NCBI RefSeq assembly: GCF_031877795.1
Contig: NC_133958.1
Span: 2,852,001-2,916,000, forward strand
Direction of reading: 5' to 3'
Origin: Strix aluco
Lineage: Eukaryota > Chordata > Aves > Strigiformes > Strigidae
Length of the DNA: 64,000 nt
Below the pieces are notes generated by a model. The model saw nothing but the letters and a program-made list of their open reading frames with translations, made no database searches and was not told where the DNA came from. Below are positions 1 through 13,297 of the stretch, piece by piece. Both the position numbers and the translations under genes were made by a program. Position 1 is the stretch's first letter; each line of letters starts with the position of its first letter.

Positions 1-3000
1 GAGACAGAAATCACATTTCGTAATGAAAAGCCAAGGAAGTTTCATTCAGACAGAAGTTCTCTGAGCATACAACTAGGTACAAATAAAAAGACTCGATTTA
101 ACTTCAGTTGACTTCAGCTAAATAAAAATCTTCCCACTTCAATAACCATTGGACTTGCTTTTTAATACTAGTTCCCATGACCTTCATGGAAAGAAATTCC
201 ATCTTCAAATTCAGTGTGTCTGTAGAGTGGAGGAGGGAAGCCCTTCTCGTGTCTCAGCCGCAGCAGAGTCCTAACCCTGGAAATAACCCACCGCAGCTGG
301 GAGGAGGGAAGAGCAAATGTTGTTGTGATCCACCTTATTGTGCCAATTAAAGGACATACTGTAGCCTGTGCTTGCTGCACAGATATGAAGAGGGGAGCTG
401 AGGCTCATTTACCTACGTGAATTTAGGTGTTTACCTACCTTAATTTATATATTTATAAATTTATAGTTAATATAAACCTATAATTTATAAAATACAAATT
501 TATATAATATATATTTATACAAATATATAAAATTATATATTTATACATTTAAGTACCTGAATTTCCCTACCTACTTCACCTTCACTGTAGCTTCAGCCGT
601 AGCCTCTCTCTCCCGTAAGGGATGCTTTTCACGTTGCCCTACTTCAGGTAAAATCAGCCAAATTTTCATGAGTGCTTTTATACTTTAAATCAGCTACCCT
701 CACAGCCCTGGTTTGGCTGCAATGAAAGGGCAAAGAGGTTTATAGGCATAACTCACTGTCTGCAAACCCAGTGATACCTTTAGGACGCTGAAATGGTACA
801 CTGAATTGGAACATACGTTTCTGTTCCCTCTAACCCAACTCCCTTTTGGTTTTTTCAGTGTCCCTCTTATCTTCCTCTTTATTCTTTAAACAAACAACAG
901 GACTCCAAATCACAATCACCCCCTGTGCATAAATCTCACCGATAGCTGCTAAAAACCTCATTTGCTCACCTTTCCTCCACGCATTATCATAGAAAACATA
1001 ATACAAAATGCAATTAAAAACATGTCCAGATAATCTTAAGAGAAAGTCTATAAAGTCTCGGACATGGTATTCCCCACTGGCAATAAGATGAGTTTACAAT
1101 TTGAAAAAGATTCTTAGAGCCTTCATTTGTTTCGTTATAATCTAAGGCACTCTAAGATTAGCACAAATCTATGGGAGTTTAAAACCATTTTCTGCTGAAT
1201 TTCTAGAATACAACTTCAGTAAGTTAATTGAACTTATGAGCTCAGAGATCATCACCATAGCAGCATAACAGACAAAGTTAGGGCTAGACAAATTGATGCC
1301 TCAATTGGTCTCAGTCCTTGTAAAATATCTGAAGATTAAGATTCTTGGCTAGATCGAATAAACTAGATTAGCAATAATGATATATTTTAGGCTTTTTCAA
1401 CCTATATTCACAGACAAATCTTCTCAATGCTGTAGATAAAGCTGCCTCATTAGACAGTTGTCCATACAAAGGCTTATAATGTTTCAATTTTTCATCTTCC
1501 TCATACCCTTAGGCCAAAAAAAGAGATACCTTATAAAAAAAAAAAAAATAAAACCAAAGTATTTCAGCTATTCACTGTGACATCTGACAGGATTTTGCAC
1601 ATACAACTTACAGAGATCATAAAGAATTTTTAAGAACCAGCAGTTGGGTAAGAAGTCAGCCTCTTGAAAAGATTTTTTTATGGGCAAAATATCAAGTTCT
1701 AATTTTTACACTGAAAATGCTTCGGAAGACTTATTTCCTAATCCATCCATCCACAAAGAAATAAAAATCTATTCTACCCGAAGAACAATTCTGGGGGGTT
1801 ATCTATGTTTTGTCAGCATCTCTAAAAACGATACTTAGGTGTTCCATTATTTTACACACATCAGTTAAGCCCAAAGGTCCGTCAGACCCTTCATCATGGC
1901 ATAAGACAGCGCTCGTGCCAAGCCTGTCAAGTTATTCTGCTTGGTGTCAAGGCAAATTTTTAGGCTTCAAATTGCTCAATTCATTACAGAATTGTACTGT
2001 TCAGAGAGCAGGTGGCAGATAACACCGAGTTTACTTTTTGCTTCATGCTCTCTTCTGCCTGCGAACCACTTGAAACAGCATCTCTCCCCAGGCGCTGTGT
2101 GGGGAGGGAGTTCTGGGTGTCCACAGGAAGAGAGTTCACTGCACTGGGGGGCAGAAGGGGTGAAAGAAAAGGAAATAATTAACGTTCCCAAAAGCACACA
2201 GCAGAACTGGTAGCAGAAATGGGGAGAGAATCAGAATCTTGAGACTAGCTCAGAGGCTGAGCACCGCTCTCGATTCCCTTCAGTGCAGTCCCCTGGAGAT
2301 CACCAGGTGAGAACATCCTTCTAATCAGCTTCCTTAATTTCAATTGTCATTTACCTCTGGGGATGTAGACTTCACTTAAAACTATATCCCATCGCCTTCT
2401 TGTTAGTCATCCAAGTATTTACATCCCTCTTGTACGTTTTATTCCTTTAGGAGAGTTCTAAAGAAATAAATTAGAATCACAACACATCTACGGCTTGTTC
2501 TGAAAGAGACTGTTAGCACTTGACTCACCTACTTACATGTCAATTTAGCACTCTTAGCTGGATTTAAATTGAGTCAAGACCGATCCGCTTAAGACAGAAT
2601 CTGCATCTGCCCCCCCCCAACACTTGAAAGGATTAGGATGAAAAAAAAAGCTAAGTCAAATCTTACTACAACCTGGGAACATTCAGCAGCTCTGAGCACG
2701 ACAGGTTCCTTCCCCTGCCTCATTCACCAGATTGGAGCGTTGCCCAAGCACACTATGAGGTTTTAGTGCTGTAAGTCTCAGCTGCTGGTAAAACTCTTCT
2801 GAACAAGCAACCTTGCCTGAGCTTCTTTAGGAAAGGGGAGGCTCAGAGGTATTCCCCTGAACCTCCTACTCCTGGAACCTGCTCCACAGAAACACAAGTT
2901 TTTCACAAAACGACGAACACTTCTATCACTCCAGGCTGTTATTTTCAAAAGCATCTTTCTAAATACAAACTGTCCAAGCTTTTCAATCGAACAGCTGCCA

Positions 3001-3247
3001 AGGAATAAGATCTACGTGTCACCTTTTCACTTGCTGTCCCACGTGGCAGCGCAGCAGTCACCACCACGTAGTACTTAGGTCTTCCCTGGGAAGAACAGCA
3101 GCAGGAATTTGTAAGGAGCAACTGAAAAGCATGTGAAGGGGCACTCAGTGCTACTCTTGAGTTCCTCCCCTCCACACTTTTCTTTCTTTAGCTCTTAAGG
3201 ATCTCTAACAGCAGCCACCATCACCATTTGTGCATGTTGTCTTGCAC
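1..3247. other. Non-coding DNA, no gene seen
   Basis: Apart from the AT tract near 430-565 and short A or C runs (1,535 and 2,611), nothing is recognisable. Open frames here are under 95 codons, overlap on both strands and lack domain or splice features. Confidence 0.6.
430..565. repeat. AT-rich low-complexity tract
   Basis: About 135 bases made almost only of A and T in TATATTTATA-like words, framed by related TTACCTACCT and CCTACCTACTT words on the two sides. It is probably a decayed microsatellite. Confidence 0.8.
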
Positions 3248-3322
3248 ACGTGTGAACTCTTCGGGGCGGACAGGTCTCTTATTTGCGGTATCTAGCACAA
3301 AGATCTCCCAGTCACTAATGGA
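3248..3322 (+). mobile_element. MIR-like tRNA-SINE fossil, 3' part
   Basis: GTGAACTCTTCGGGGCGGAC, then GGTCTCTTATTTG and TATCTAGCACAAAGATCTCCCAGTCACTAATGG follow the 3' half of the amniote MIR-like SINE (AGCTCTTTGGGGCAGGGACTGTCT, GTACAGCACCTAGCACAATGGGG). The tRNA-like head is not recognisable to the left. Confidence 0.65.
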
Positions 3323-4227
3323 ATTACTGCATTACTCCTAAGAGCAGGGATTTTAGATACAGTTCTTTCGATGACAATGTGACCACTAGTATAAATATAG
3401 ACTCTGTATTTAATCCACATTACCAGCCAGTAATATCAGCTTCTCTTAATTATGGGTGTCTGAGGTTCAGATATGCCTAAGAAAGTAGGAGTAAGATCTT
3501 CAGAAGCAGCCAATAATTATGTCTACGTTCTTTTTTAAAATAAAGTGCCCCAACACAAAAGCCTTAAGAGACTGATTTGTCAAGCATATCCAACAATTTC
3601 CCAAACCAGGCTCTCGCTCTAATTCTGAGGCACAGTCAGTTTTTGACGTTCATCTAGATATTTAATTATCTGACAAAAAAAAAGCCTGAGCAAATCCAAT
3701 TCCACCTATTTGCTACAAACCAGAATTTCTCTACTGGTATCATTACATGTGACCACTCTCCCACAAATTCATGAAACATGAGAATATCTCTAGAGCACCT
3801 CTGATCTCTTCCCTATCCAGGTCTCTTAAAGCACATATGAGCTGACATTCAGCTTACCAAGGCCATGTTTAGCGCCCCAAAACCAACCGTGGCTGGTCTC
3901 AGGATTACCGTGACATCGCACAAAGTTTGCCAAACGCCTTCTGTCACAGACTGCATTGCTTTCTTAGGTCTATTGCCCCTAAAATGAGAGTTTTTAGTAT
4001 CAAAGCAGAATCTTAAATATAAAATCTAACAGCGAAGCAGACGGAAGACGCGCGCACGCAGCAATCACCGCAAGCTCTGAGATGTAACATCTTTACGGAG
4101 AAAAGCCTGCTGCCCCATCTTCTCAAAATGCATCAATTCAGTAATTAGGTGTATTAAGAGCTGTGTCTGTCGCATTTCACTCATTTCCACAGACATAAGA
4201 AGTCACATTTATAAGTCATTAAGCTGA

Positions 4228-4345
4228 AATAAAATCTTTGCCGGGCTTAATTAATTTAAATATTCATGGAAACAGGATAGCAGGGGAAAGTGTTGTTCTT
4301 AATCAAAACAGACATTGCTGTTCTATAATGCAAATTGCTATTTCT
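4228..4345. promoter_or_regulatory. Candidate conserved enhancer-like block
   Basis: GGGCTTAATTAATTTAAATA with TTCATGGAAACAGG, then an octamer ATGCAAAT at 4,328-4,335, within 120 bases. These are homeodomain and POU-type words that often occur in deeply conserved enhancers. The composition alone does not prove function. Confidence 0.2.
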
Positions 4346-7300
4346 TATGTGGACAATGTCAAGTACCTACGATAAAAGGGAGCAGACCATTAATGATAAG
4401 CATATAGAAAATGAAGCTACAAAGGATGCACATTGTCCTTTACCTCTTGAAGAGAAGGGGGGAATTTGCCGATCCAAACGTATGCTTAATAATAATGTCA
4501 TGCCTAATACAGTAGTTGCTTCCAGGGTAATTTATCACAATTTACTCAAGCTGAATGCAACACCCACCCCCTCCCCATCCTTAAAAAAAAAAGCCTGCTT
4601 TCTAAGGGTAGTTATTCATTTATGTCTCAAGGCTCCAGTACGTTCACAGCTCCCCAGCTGCTCTCCTGGTAGAGCCGTGGTTCTAATCTACAAAGCCATT
4701 AGCAAACCCAGTTCCTCATGAATCACATCACAGGCTGTTGCATTGCAAGCTCCAGCCCAGACCTGTGGCTCCCACGCCACGACTGAGCTTATTCACAGTC
4801 CTCTGCTACACCGGCTCCTTCTGGGACTCCATCCACAAGCAAGTTACCTGCTTCATTACCCTACGCCTTTCCCTACGGCAGCGTTCAGATCTTGACCAAC
4901 CCCCTCAGCGTCCACACAGATTAATTCTGAATGTTGCACTTCAGAGGAGTGAAGCTCAAGGGCAGGCTGAGCATTATCCAACCTCCTCCCTTCCTACTTA
5001 CATCACTCCAGCACACTTAGAGCCAGGATGGGTTTCTAAATCACAACTGTGAAGCTGCGTCCCCCGTTCAGCTCCTCCATGGAGCAGGTAACAAAGCTGG
5101 GATGGGTTTCCAGCTTCGTGGGCCTCCGAGCTGCAGGTCTGAGAGGGACGTTCAAGTTTAATAAGAAAGCATTTCTCTGCCTGGGAGTTCCTGCAGCAAA
5201 CCCACCACACATCTACAGAGACACGCTCTCTCCTTGCAATGCCACAGTGGACATAATTTTCTTTTGAAGATACGGCAGAATTGGTAGTGATTGCTTCTCT
5301 TTATACAAACCTTTGTAGTAAGGGCACATGCCTAAGAGGTGGGAGATCAAAGCTCCTCTTCCTTGTCTGCCAGAGGGAAATCCATAAAACTAAGCTCCTC
5401 TGGATGGAAGTATTCCTCCCTCTTATGGCTGACCTGTACTGTTTAGCAGAAAAAATTATACAAGATTTGTTGGGCTGAAAAGTGACACAGCAAATTGCTA
5501 TGATATGCAGAAAAACTACTTTAAAAAAAAAAGAGTAGGAAGAAAATACAGTTTCCAATTTTTGTCTGTTAATAGCAGCTTCGGTTTCATTATCTGCCAT
5601 CCCCGTGTTCAGCTCTAGATGCAATTAACATCATAGAAATAAAATACTTGATGGAAGTAGCAACATGTTTACTGGTAATGAAATGTTTATGGATCAATTT
5701 GGTACACTAGTAAAGAGTGAATGAATTTACTTCAGGATGAGAGAAAACAAAGTGTAGATAAGCGCTGAAAATCACTTTGACTTCAGACATTCACAAAATA
5801 ATATTATTATTCCCCCCAGAAAAGATAATACTGATTGTTGAGAATCATTTGGACAATGACAACAATGTGTTTTCCTGATGGAATACGATGACCCAATTTA
5901 GTAGGTGTCTGTTCAGAAAACAGCACTGACCGAAATAAAACTCCAAATTTAAAACCTCCTTTGATAAATACCCAGAAAAGAAAACCTTGACATGACCTCC
6001 TCTCTCCTCCACAGTCCTCCCTCCAGGACACTGGTGTGCCATTGTGCTTAAAGGACCAGGTACCATGGTTATTGCTTGACATGTGGCAAATTTTGTCCGT
6101 CGCTACTTCATTTTCCGCTTTTAATATGGGCAAAATACTGTTTGCATATTTATGACAAAAAGAAAAAAAATTAAATTAAGTTCCTAAGGGCAGGAGCAGA
6201 TTTAGACAGTGACTAGAATAACAAAAGCCTCAGCTGGCATGAAAGGGAAAACAGCCATCTCCACTATACTGAACATTTAAAAGAAGTTTTGATCTAATGC
6301 AGTTCAATGCATGCGACAGAGGGGAGAAAATTCTCAGAGAATTTCACTGCTTTTAACAAAGATTAAATACTATATAGTCTTCTGGGTTCAGCCACTATTA
6401 GGAACAGCATCATATCGCAATCCTACAAATGAATAACAAAGGTTTAGGTGGAATCAGCGGGATTCCCTCACTACTATTTTTATAGTGGCTGGCTGGCTAA
6501 AGAAAAAACAGGTCTTTCTCTAATGTGATGGGAAATAAGAGTTTCATGCAAATCACCAGGACAGACTCCAGCTTTTCCTTTATGTTTCTAGATGATTCAT
6601 AGCCTCCTCCCTTCTGCAGTCTCTCCCCTTTGCCCTGGCTGCTCTCAGCACTGCTCAGAACCAGCTTGTAATAAAGGTGCAGAAGACCTGTAGCTCAGAG
6701 AAGCGTCATACACAGAGAAAAACAGGGCAAGGAAAGAAAGGAAGATAAAGAAGACGCAGCTTGAAATGCAGGAGAACTGGAGAAGCTTCATTCATCTCGA
6801 CAGAACAAAGGGTGATGAATAATAAGCATCAGATTCCGAAGAGACCTCGGCGCCATGGGTGGTCCCAGGTATTTCTGGAAATTGTCTGGACTGCACCGGC
6901 CCAACAGCTTTTGCAGAGGGCTTGAAGGCAGGCTCAAGAAATACATTTATCACATGTTACTTCTGCTGGCCCAGAGAGGTGGCAGGTTAACCCAAAGACA
7001 AACTTTTTCATCCATCACATGTAATTGAAATCAGCAGCTCTCAGCCATTTTTGACCCTGGATTCTGCCACAACTGATAAACGCTGAAGGCTCCCCACACC
7101 TCACCCCTCCACTTCGAAACAGCAAAAGACAAAGTCTTAACAACCCCCTGACATTCCTCTGTGACCTGCAAGACACAAAATCCCCTTGTTAAAATCTGCT
7201 GCTGCCCCTGCAGAGTCATTTGGGTTTCGTTTCCATCGCAAGTGACAGTAGGGTCAGGCCTCAGAAAAGAAAATAACTCATCCCAATTTTGATCACAAAG

Positions 7301-8138
7301 TGTACTCACTAACAGAAACACTTTTGAAAAGAGGCACCTGACCTACCATCACAGACAGACACTGACCATCACACCCAGCAGCACCTCTTGAAGAACCAAA
7401 TAAATCCAACCTGCCTGCATCCATTCTGTTTTTTTCCCCTGAAGCATAATAAAGTCGAAAAGTCATGATTCAAACTAACCAGCGACACTTCAGTGAAAGA
7501 GCCAACTCCCCCAAGAATCCTGACAAGCAACAAATGAACATGGTATAAAATATGCAAGGAAAGACTCATCTTTGCCTAAGGACTCGAAAAGTTGCTGAAT
7601 CCCAGCCCACGCACCTAAAAGAAGGCTTTTTTGAAAGAGAACCAATGCTCCAGGACTTTGACTATAAGTAATGTGGATCCAGACTCCGTACAGGGTAATG
7701 CTCAACACACCAAAATGGGACAGCAACCAGAAATAGTCCATTACTCAAGTGTTCACTGAAAAGTTCATTTAACTTTCCAGTTTCAGGTGAACTTTTCTGA
7801 AGATCCCAGAAACAGAAGAATTCAGGGTCCTCCATGCTCGAGCACCCCATCTAAAATGCTTTAATTATACTCAGTTTTCAAAAAATACTCTATTCCCGCC
7901 CTCAAATCAGGGATCCTTTTTAAGGGGTTGTAAACTGAGCTTACCAAAAAGCCTCCTACAAAAAAAATATACTGGACTTCCTTCGTACTGCAAGCTGAAC
8001 CATATGGTAGCGTTTCAGTTCCTGACTGATTTTAAGCTGGGGAATAAAGTATAAAAATGTTTCAGGTAATGATTCATGAAATGTTTCTTTCCATGCAACC
8101 TTTTGTTATTTTTAAGGATATTTGATCCTAAATTGGAA

Positions 8139-8155
8139 TTTTTTTTTTTTTTTTT
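8139..8155. repeat. Poly(T) run, 17 bases
   Basis: Uninterrupted T run. No recognisable retroelement body flanks it, so it is treated as simple sequence and not as a SINE or LINE tail. Confidence 0.85.
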
Positions 8156-8360
8156 AGTCCAGAAACACTTATGCAGTAACCACATAATGCAAGTAAGAGC
8201 ATTCAGCCATTCCTCCACCCAGTTTATACCAGCCTGGAATACAACATTTCATAGACCTTCAATATCGTAGAAACTTTCACTGATTGAGAATAAATGACAT
8301 TCCTATAGAACTTGTTCCATGGATTAAAATGAAAGCCTTTTTGCCAGTGTCAGTTTCTCT

Positions 8361-8392
8361 ATTTTCAATTTATTTTCAATTTTTTCAATTGC
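8361..8392. repeat. Three-copy TTTTCAATT microsatellite-like repeat
   Basis: ATTTTCAATT, TATTTTCAAT and TTTTTCAATT follow one another with one-base slips. This is a short slippage product. Confidence 0.75.
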
Positions 8393-10627
8393 CTTCAGGG
8401 TAACAAGTTTGATCTTATGAAGAGCAGTGTACCTGTCCAAGAATTTATCAGCCTGTTCATTCCTTACTCAATTGATTTGACCTTTACTGGGTTACCTGCC
8501 ACTTGAAGTCATCTTCAGGGAACCTCATTAGTCACCACACAGAAGAAGAGTTCTTAAACCAGGTTTCAACACAATCCCCTACCATTCACGAGTGCTAAGG
8601 ATCTTCATGTCCCAGTGATTACAGAAGAATGTGGAAGTACCCAACAGCTTCAGAACATTCTAGCTCAGTTCATGTTGCAAGTTCCAGGTCCATCTGCAAA
8701 ATTCACTTGTAAAGCCGTTAAAGGGAAAAATGCAACGCAGGAATAGACAAAAGATGTACGCTTGGAAAAAACTCTGCTCAAAAATTTTCAACAAATTCTA
8801 AAAATGTTGGTTTACTATTCATAGAGCTTCTTCCAGCAACACATCAGAAGAGACTTCTGACTCTCATGCACAAAAGGTTTCCCCTATGTATCAGTGGAAT
8901 TTTAAAGAGGTACAAGCTACATCAATTTGATACAAACCACAGTGTTTTCCCCTCCTTTATATTTTGTATTTCCAGCCCAATGCTATTTAACCAAGAGGGG
9001 AACCGATGCAAAACATGCTTTGACTTGATGACCCCTCCATGGCAACTGAAATGTGTGTCAACTTTTGCAACAGTAGGAATGCAAATGTGGGCATGTGGGC
9101 AGGGAAAGAAGAAAAAAGTTATGTATATTTTTTGGGGGGCTTCTTCTTTTCTTTTTAAATCATTACTGGTTAGGAATACCTATCTATTGAAATGCCAGAC
9201 CTGGGATCACAGTCCTCTCCGCAGTCTCTTCAGCACCTCTTCTTCCCACCTTTTCATAATAAACTCATTTAGCTTCTACAACATCCCCTACATTGTTAGG
9301 AGAAGTATTCACAGACACCAGCTCCAGCTGAGAGAGGTTAATCTACACTCTCCATCTACAGCTAATGAGAGAAAAAGAAGATCCTTTCAAGAATGATACC
9401 ACCATTCCCATCAAGTCACCCAGCTGTTCCCATTGCCGTCTTGTACCACAGTCAGTGCAAACAGTTCTCTACTTTAAAGCTAATCCCAATTCTTCCGTGT
9501 TTAAGAAAACCCCTCAAACCACAATGCCATGGAAGTCCACACAGTTACCGTTAAACAAAGGCCAAGGTGACTACCCCAAAAGCAGTTTACCAATTCGTGC
9601 ATTTTCCACGCTGTGAAATTTCTGACAGGTCAATCCCAAACGTCCACGTAACACCGATGTGGGATTTGGAATTAACATAAACAAAATGGCTCGCTTCCAT
9701 CATAAAAGAACTAAAATTAGCTTGTTTTGAACAGATTGCTGTGCTGAACGAGGAAACAGAATGCTCAGAAGGATGTTCAAACCTCACAAGCTGGTTCTAT
9801 CCCATGCAATAAACGTTTCATCCACTCGACTCAGTGGAGCCTATTGGCAGGGATCTGCTTCCCATCAGACTCCACCTGTTGAAAAATTCACTTGTTCCTC
9901 AAACAGACAGTAATTCTTAAATTTAGACAGAATTGCTTGTTCAACTATGACAATGAATAATTAGTTACAAGTTTCGGAAATAGGAGCAAGTCAACCACAT
10001 TTCAGGTAGAAGAACATGGAGTTGCTCTACTGAAATCAATAAAGCCACAACATATTTATACCAGCCAAGGATATGATTTCTTAATGAGGACCATAAAATA
10101 TAAAAAGCATTTCCCAACTAATTCCTCCTTCCATCACCCCAACTCACAAAAGACTATAAAATCATCCCATATCACTGACGTCTTGCCATTTGAGCTCAAA
10201 AAACACATCTTGGGCATTACTATTTCTCTATTTTGCTGCAGAGAGTTTATGAACTGAATACACAGCCAGCACGAGCTTTATCTGATCTGCAGAGACTCAC
10301 CATGCCACAGATGATGGCATCTGACAGTACCCATGTAATACAGAACTCATGGGTTAACACATGAAGAGCGCTTAGAGATCACTCCTTCTGGGAGCTCACT
10401 GGAATACTTTTGAAAAAGTATCTTTGCCCTAGAAAAATGTCATTGCATGGAATTGTTCCGGGAAACCTGTCAATTCTGGTAAAATCTTGGTAAAAACAGT
10501 TGTCCTTTTCAGAAAATGCACAAATGTTGTATTTAATTTACTTTCCTCTCTCATTTTTAAGATCACAAAATTGTCAAAATGATAATGAAGTGTTTTTATA
10601 CATTTCTCTACTTTTGGTTCTTTAACT

Positions 10628-11320
10628 TCACAGAATCACAGAATCGTCTAGGTTGGAAAAGACCTTGAAGATCATCCAGTCCAACCATTAGCCTAACATT
10701 GACAGTTCTCAACTGCACCAGATCCCTAAGTGCTATGTCAACCCCGACTCTTAAATACCTCCAGGGATGGGGACTCCACCACCTCCCTGGGCAGCCCATT
10801 CCAACGCCTGACTACCCGGTCTGTAAAAAAATGCTTCCTAATATCCAGTCTAAACCTTCCCTGGTGCAACTTGAGGCTATTCCCTCTTGTCCTATCGCTC
10901 ATTACTTGAAGAGACTCATCCCCAGTTCTCTGCACCCTCCTTTCAGGGAGTTGGAGAGGGCCAGGAGGTCTCCCCTCAGCCTCCTCTTCTCCACACTAAA
11001 CCCCCCCAGGTCCCTCAGCCGCTCCCCATCAGACCTGTGCTCCAGACCCTGCACCAGCTCCGTTGCCCTTCTCTGGACACGCTCGAGTCATTCAATGGCC
11101 TTTTTGGAGTGAGGGGCCCAAAACTGAACCCACTCATCGAGGGGCGGCCTCACCAGTGCCGAGCACAGGGGTCAGATCCCTTCCCTGTCCCTGCTGGCAA
11201 CACTAGTTCTGACACAAGCCAGGATGCCATTGGCCTTTTTGGCCACCTGGGCACACTGCTGGCTCATATTTAGCCGGCTGTCAATCAACACCCCCAGTAT
11301 CCCATCAGTTTCTAAGATAA
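10628..11320 (-). mobile_element. CR1 LINE, 5'-truncated, minus strand
   Basis: The left edge has two copies of an ATTCTGTGA-type unit (seen as tcacagaatcacagaatc), the 3' tail of an avian CR1 read on the minus strand. The hallmark GGTTGGAAAAGACCTT and CAGTCCAACC words follow. Further right, three minus-strand reading-frame pieces match the C-terminal part of the CR1 ORF2 protein: [20 protein letters not shown] near 11,220-11,300, [20 protein letters not shown] with [18 protein letters not shown] at 10,740-10,900, and ALRDLVQL at 10,700-10,740. Stops and frame changes between them mean the copy is dead. CR1 moves by target-primed reverse transcription, and 5' truncation is its usual state. 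The right edge, where similarity fades near 11,320, is uncertain by tens of bases. Confidence 0.93.
10699..11320 (-). pseudogene. Broken CR1 ORF2 (C-terminal end of the reverse transcriptase polyprotein)
   Basis: Fragments of the ORF2 C-terminus lie in at least three frame segments on the minus strand (11,172-11,381, 10,738-10,935 and 10,608-10,799 as open stretches), separated by stops or shifts. No endonuclease or catalytic reverse-transcriptase motif is present, because the element is 5'-truncated after those domains. Open frames on the opposite strand (for example 10,699-11,112) are shadows of this element. Confidence 0.8.
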
Positions 11321-12257
11321 GACTTGGTCCCATCCTACATAGTGCTGAGAAGCTTCTCTGGGATGCGAGGGTACTCCACAATTAATTTCTTTTTCCATTT
11401 TCCTTGTTTACAAGTGAATTCAAAAGCTGTGTGGGGAAAGCAAAAGGGTGCCAAGAGGAGCCCATCCTGCACTACCGTGTATAACAGCAGTTTTGCTGAT
11501 GATTTCAATAGCAGCAAGCAACCTAAAAAATGGGAATTCATTTCCAGGGCAACATTGGTAGGAGGTGAAACATAAAAGTGAGTGATGGGTTAATGAAAAT
11601 AAATGGTCTGAAATAACAGTAGTTCAGTAAATCAGATATTTATCACATTATCCAAGTTGGCTACAAGAGAGTTATTAAGTTAAATCAGTCCTTGTAGAAG
11701 CTGAATAAATGGAGACAATTCTGATGATCCTAACGCTTTCATCTCACTGTTCAGATTATATCAGAGACAGAAAGAGGAAGAAATTGTCACAATGAAATAC
11801 CTTTATGTTTAATGTAAACCCTTTGCAGAAAAGTCACTTTAAAACAGGTGTATCACTTCCATTTCTAATTAAGACACATTAAAGTTATTATGAAACGAAC
11901 CATTTCATACTTCTAGAACCTACTTGTCAGCTTAAAAGACTATTCAATTACATGGGCAAAGAGGGGAGCACGGAACAATAATACCACCAGGAAAATCTAC
12001 AAACCAAAATCTTGCTGTTTGTTCCTTGTCTTCCAAGGACATGGATTCTCTATTATCATCAATACTGTTAAGTATAAAAATAAATACGTTTGTTCATCAA
12101 CAGTGAAAAGCTGATGGCTGTATTAGGGAATAACGCCAGGAACTTTGGATCTTGAGAGATCAGCCTTGTGACTCCCACAAGAATAAAGCTAACAAATCTC
12201 CAGTTCAGCTCATGTTTTTATGAAGCTGTGTTATAGTTATGCTCATCTTCTGATGCT

Positions 12258-12303
12258 GCTACCGTATCAAGACTGAAGGAGCTACACTATCAAGACTGAG
12301 GGA
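12258..12303. repeat. Two-copy 23-base tandem duplication
   Basis: The unit GCTAC..TATCAAGACTGA.GGA occurs at 12,258-12,280 and again at 12,281-12,303, with only a few differences (CG versus AC after GCTAC, A versus G near the end). Confidence 0.8.
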
Positions 12304-12345
12304 GGACTGTCACTTGGAAAGGTATCAGTCACTGTGCCTTGTCCA

Positions 12346-12462
12346 AAAAAAAAAAAAAAGCGCAAAAAAAAATGCAAAGAACAAAAAACCCCCCCTGCAC
12401 CCTTCTTATCCTGCTCCCAGCTATTGTAAGGTCAAGGATATTTAAGAAAAAAAAAAAAAGTT
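12346..12462. repeat. Clustered A and C runs
   Basis: An A run near 12,346-12,359, a second A run near 12,364, a C run near 12,391 and an A run near 12,450 lie within about 115 bases. Simple sequence only. Confidence 0.7.
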
Positions 12463-12979
12463 TGACTGAAAGTTTTGGAGAAAAAGAGTAAAGATCAGCC
12501 ACCTCCACTCCCCAAATGAGAACATTTAATCTTTAGGAAGCTACAGCATTTCACCCACTCAAAACTAAACACTGGCTTCAAGAAACACAAGAAGCTTCCT
12601 TTGGATAATGTGGGGAAAAAAAAAATTATAAAATTATTTCCTTGTACCTTTCCCCTTACCTGAAAAACATTTAGCGTTATCTAAAAACACGGATTTTGCT
12701 CAGTCCGATTCTTCTATTTTTCCTTAAATGTTTCACCCTTGCTCATGGCAGCAAAGTGGAAGAAGGGCTGTTGTGGGCCAGGCTGAAGGTCTAGATCCCA
12801 AGATCAGTTCTTCGATCTTGGCGATGCTTAGTAAACGCATGTAGGAAACACAAATAATGAGACCTTCTTTTCATACACTCTTCACAGAAACAGCAATTTG
12901 TCGATTTTCCAGAACAACTTACATTATCGTCTTTGTTTATTGGTCCCTAGAGGCTGTTCTTTTGCAAGTATATCTTATT

Positions 12980-13110
12980 TTCTCTCTCAACTCATTGAAA
13001 TTTTGTCCTCCAAAACACCCTGCAGCAGAGTTCCACCACTGGATAACACGCTGTGGGGAAAAAAAACCCCAAACTTCCTTTTTTTTTTTAAACCTGCTGA
13101 TGAGTTTTAA
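12980..13110 (-). mobile_element. Ancient CR1-type LINE fossil
   Basis: Words in order on the plus strand are GCAGAGTTCCACCACTGGAT, then ACGCTGTGGGGAAAAA, then ACTTCCTTTTT and TTTAAACCTGCTGATGAGTTT. They follow the consensus I remember for old CR1 lineages shared by turtles, crocodilians and birds (GGAGTTCCACAGGTTGA, GTGTGAAGAAATACTTCCTTTTG, TTTAAACCTGCTG), read in minus orientation. The divergence is far greater than in the copies at 10.6 and 23.5 kb. The T run inside it has probably expanded since insertion. Confidence 0.65.
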
Positions 13111-13297
13111 AAGACCACTGCAGGGTACCCTGCAGATACTTTTAAGTTTAAAAGAGAAGTAAGTGGCAAATCATCATTTCTACCTGTAGGCTGAATTTGA
13201 GTCGCTTCAGTTCAGACTTACTTTCTGCCAAGCCATTGTGAAACTGCACCTATGTAATTTTTCCCTAAGTACCATGTCCATAAGGAAGAGCCGATAA

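Larger units (their letters stand above)
3323..10627. other. Non-coding DNA, no gene seen
   Basis: The longest open frame in the window (8,866-9,396, 176 codons) lies here. It is rich in Ser, Phe and Leu with no domain, and no splice sites fit it, so I treat it as chance. Simple repeats and one enhancer-like block are listed separately. Confidence 0.6.
11330..12979. other. Non-coding DNA, no gene seen
   Basis: This stretch lies between two CR1 fossils. It holds the 23-base duplication and several homopolymer runs; nothing else is recognised. Confidence 0.6.

Noticed and set aside
8139..8155. T17 run as the tail of a retroposed gene copy
   Set aside because: No coding remnant or target-site duplication is visible next to it.
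8866..9396. Longest open frame (176 codons, plus strand) as a possible gene
   Set aside because: The predicted protein has no domain, signal or repeat, and its amino acid content mirrors local base composition. No splice or start context supports it, and a frame of this length is expected by chance in 64 kb.
10699..11112. Plus-strand open frame of 137 codons rich in Pro and Ser
   Set aside because: It is the antisense shadow of the CR1 element at 10,628-11,320.
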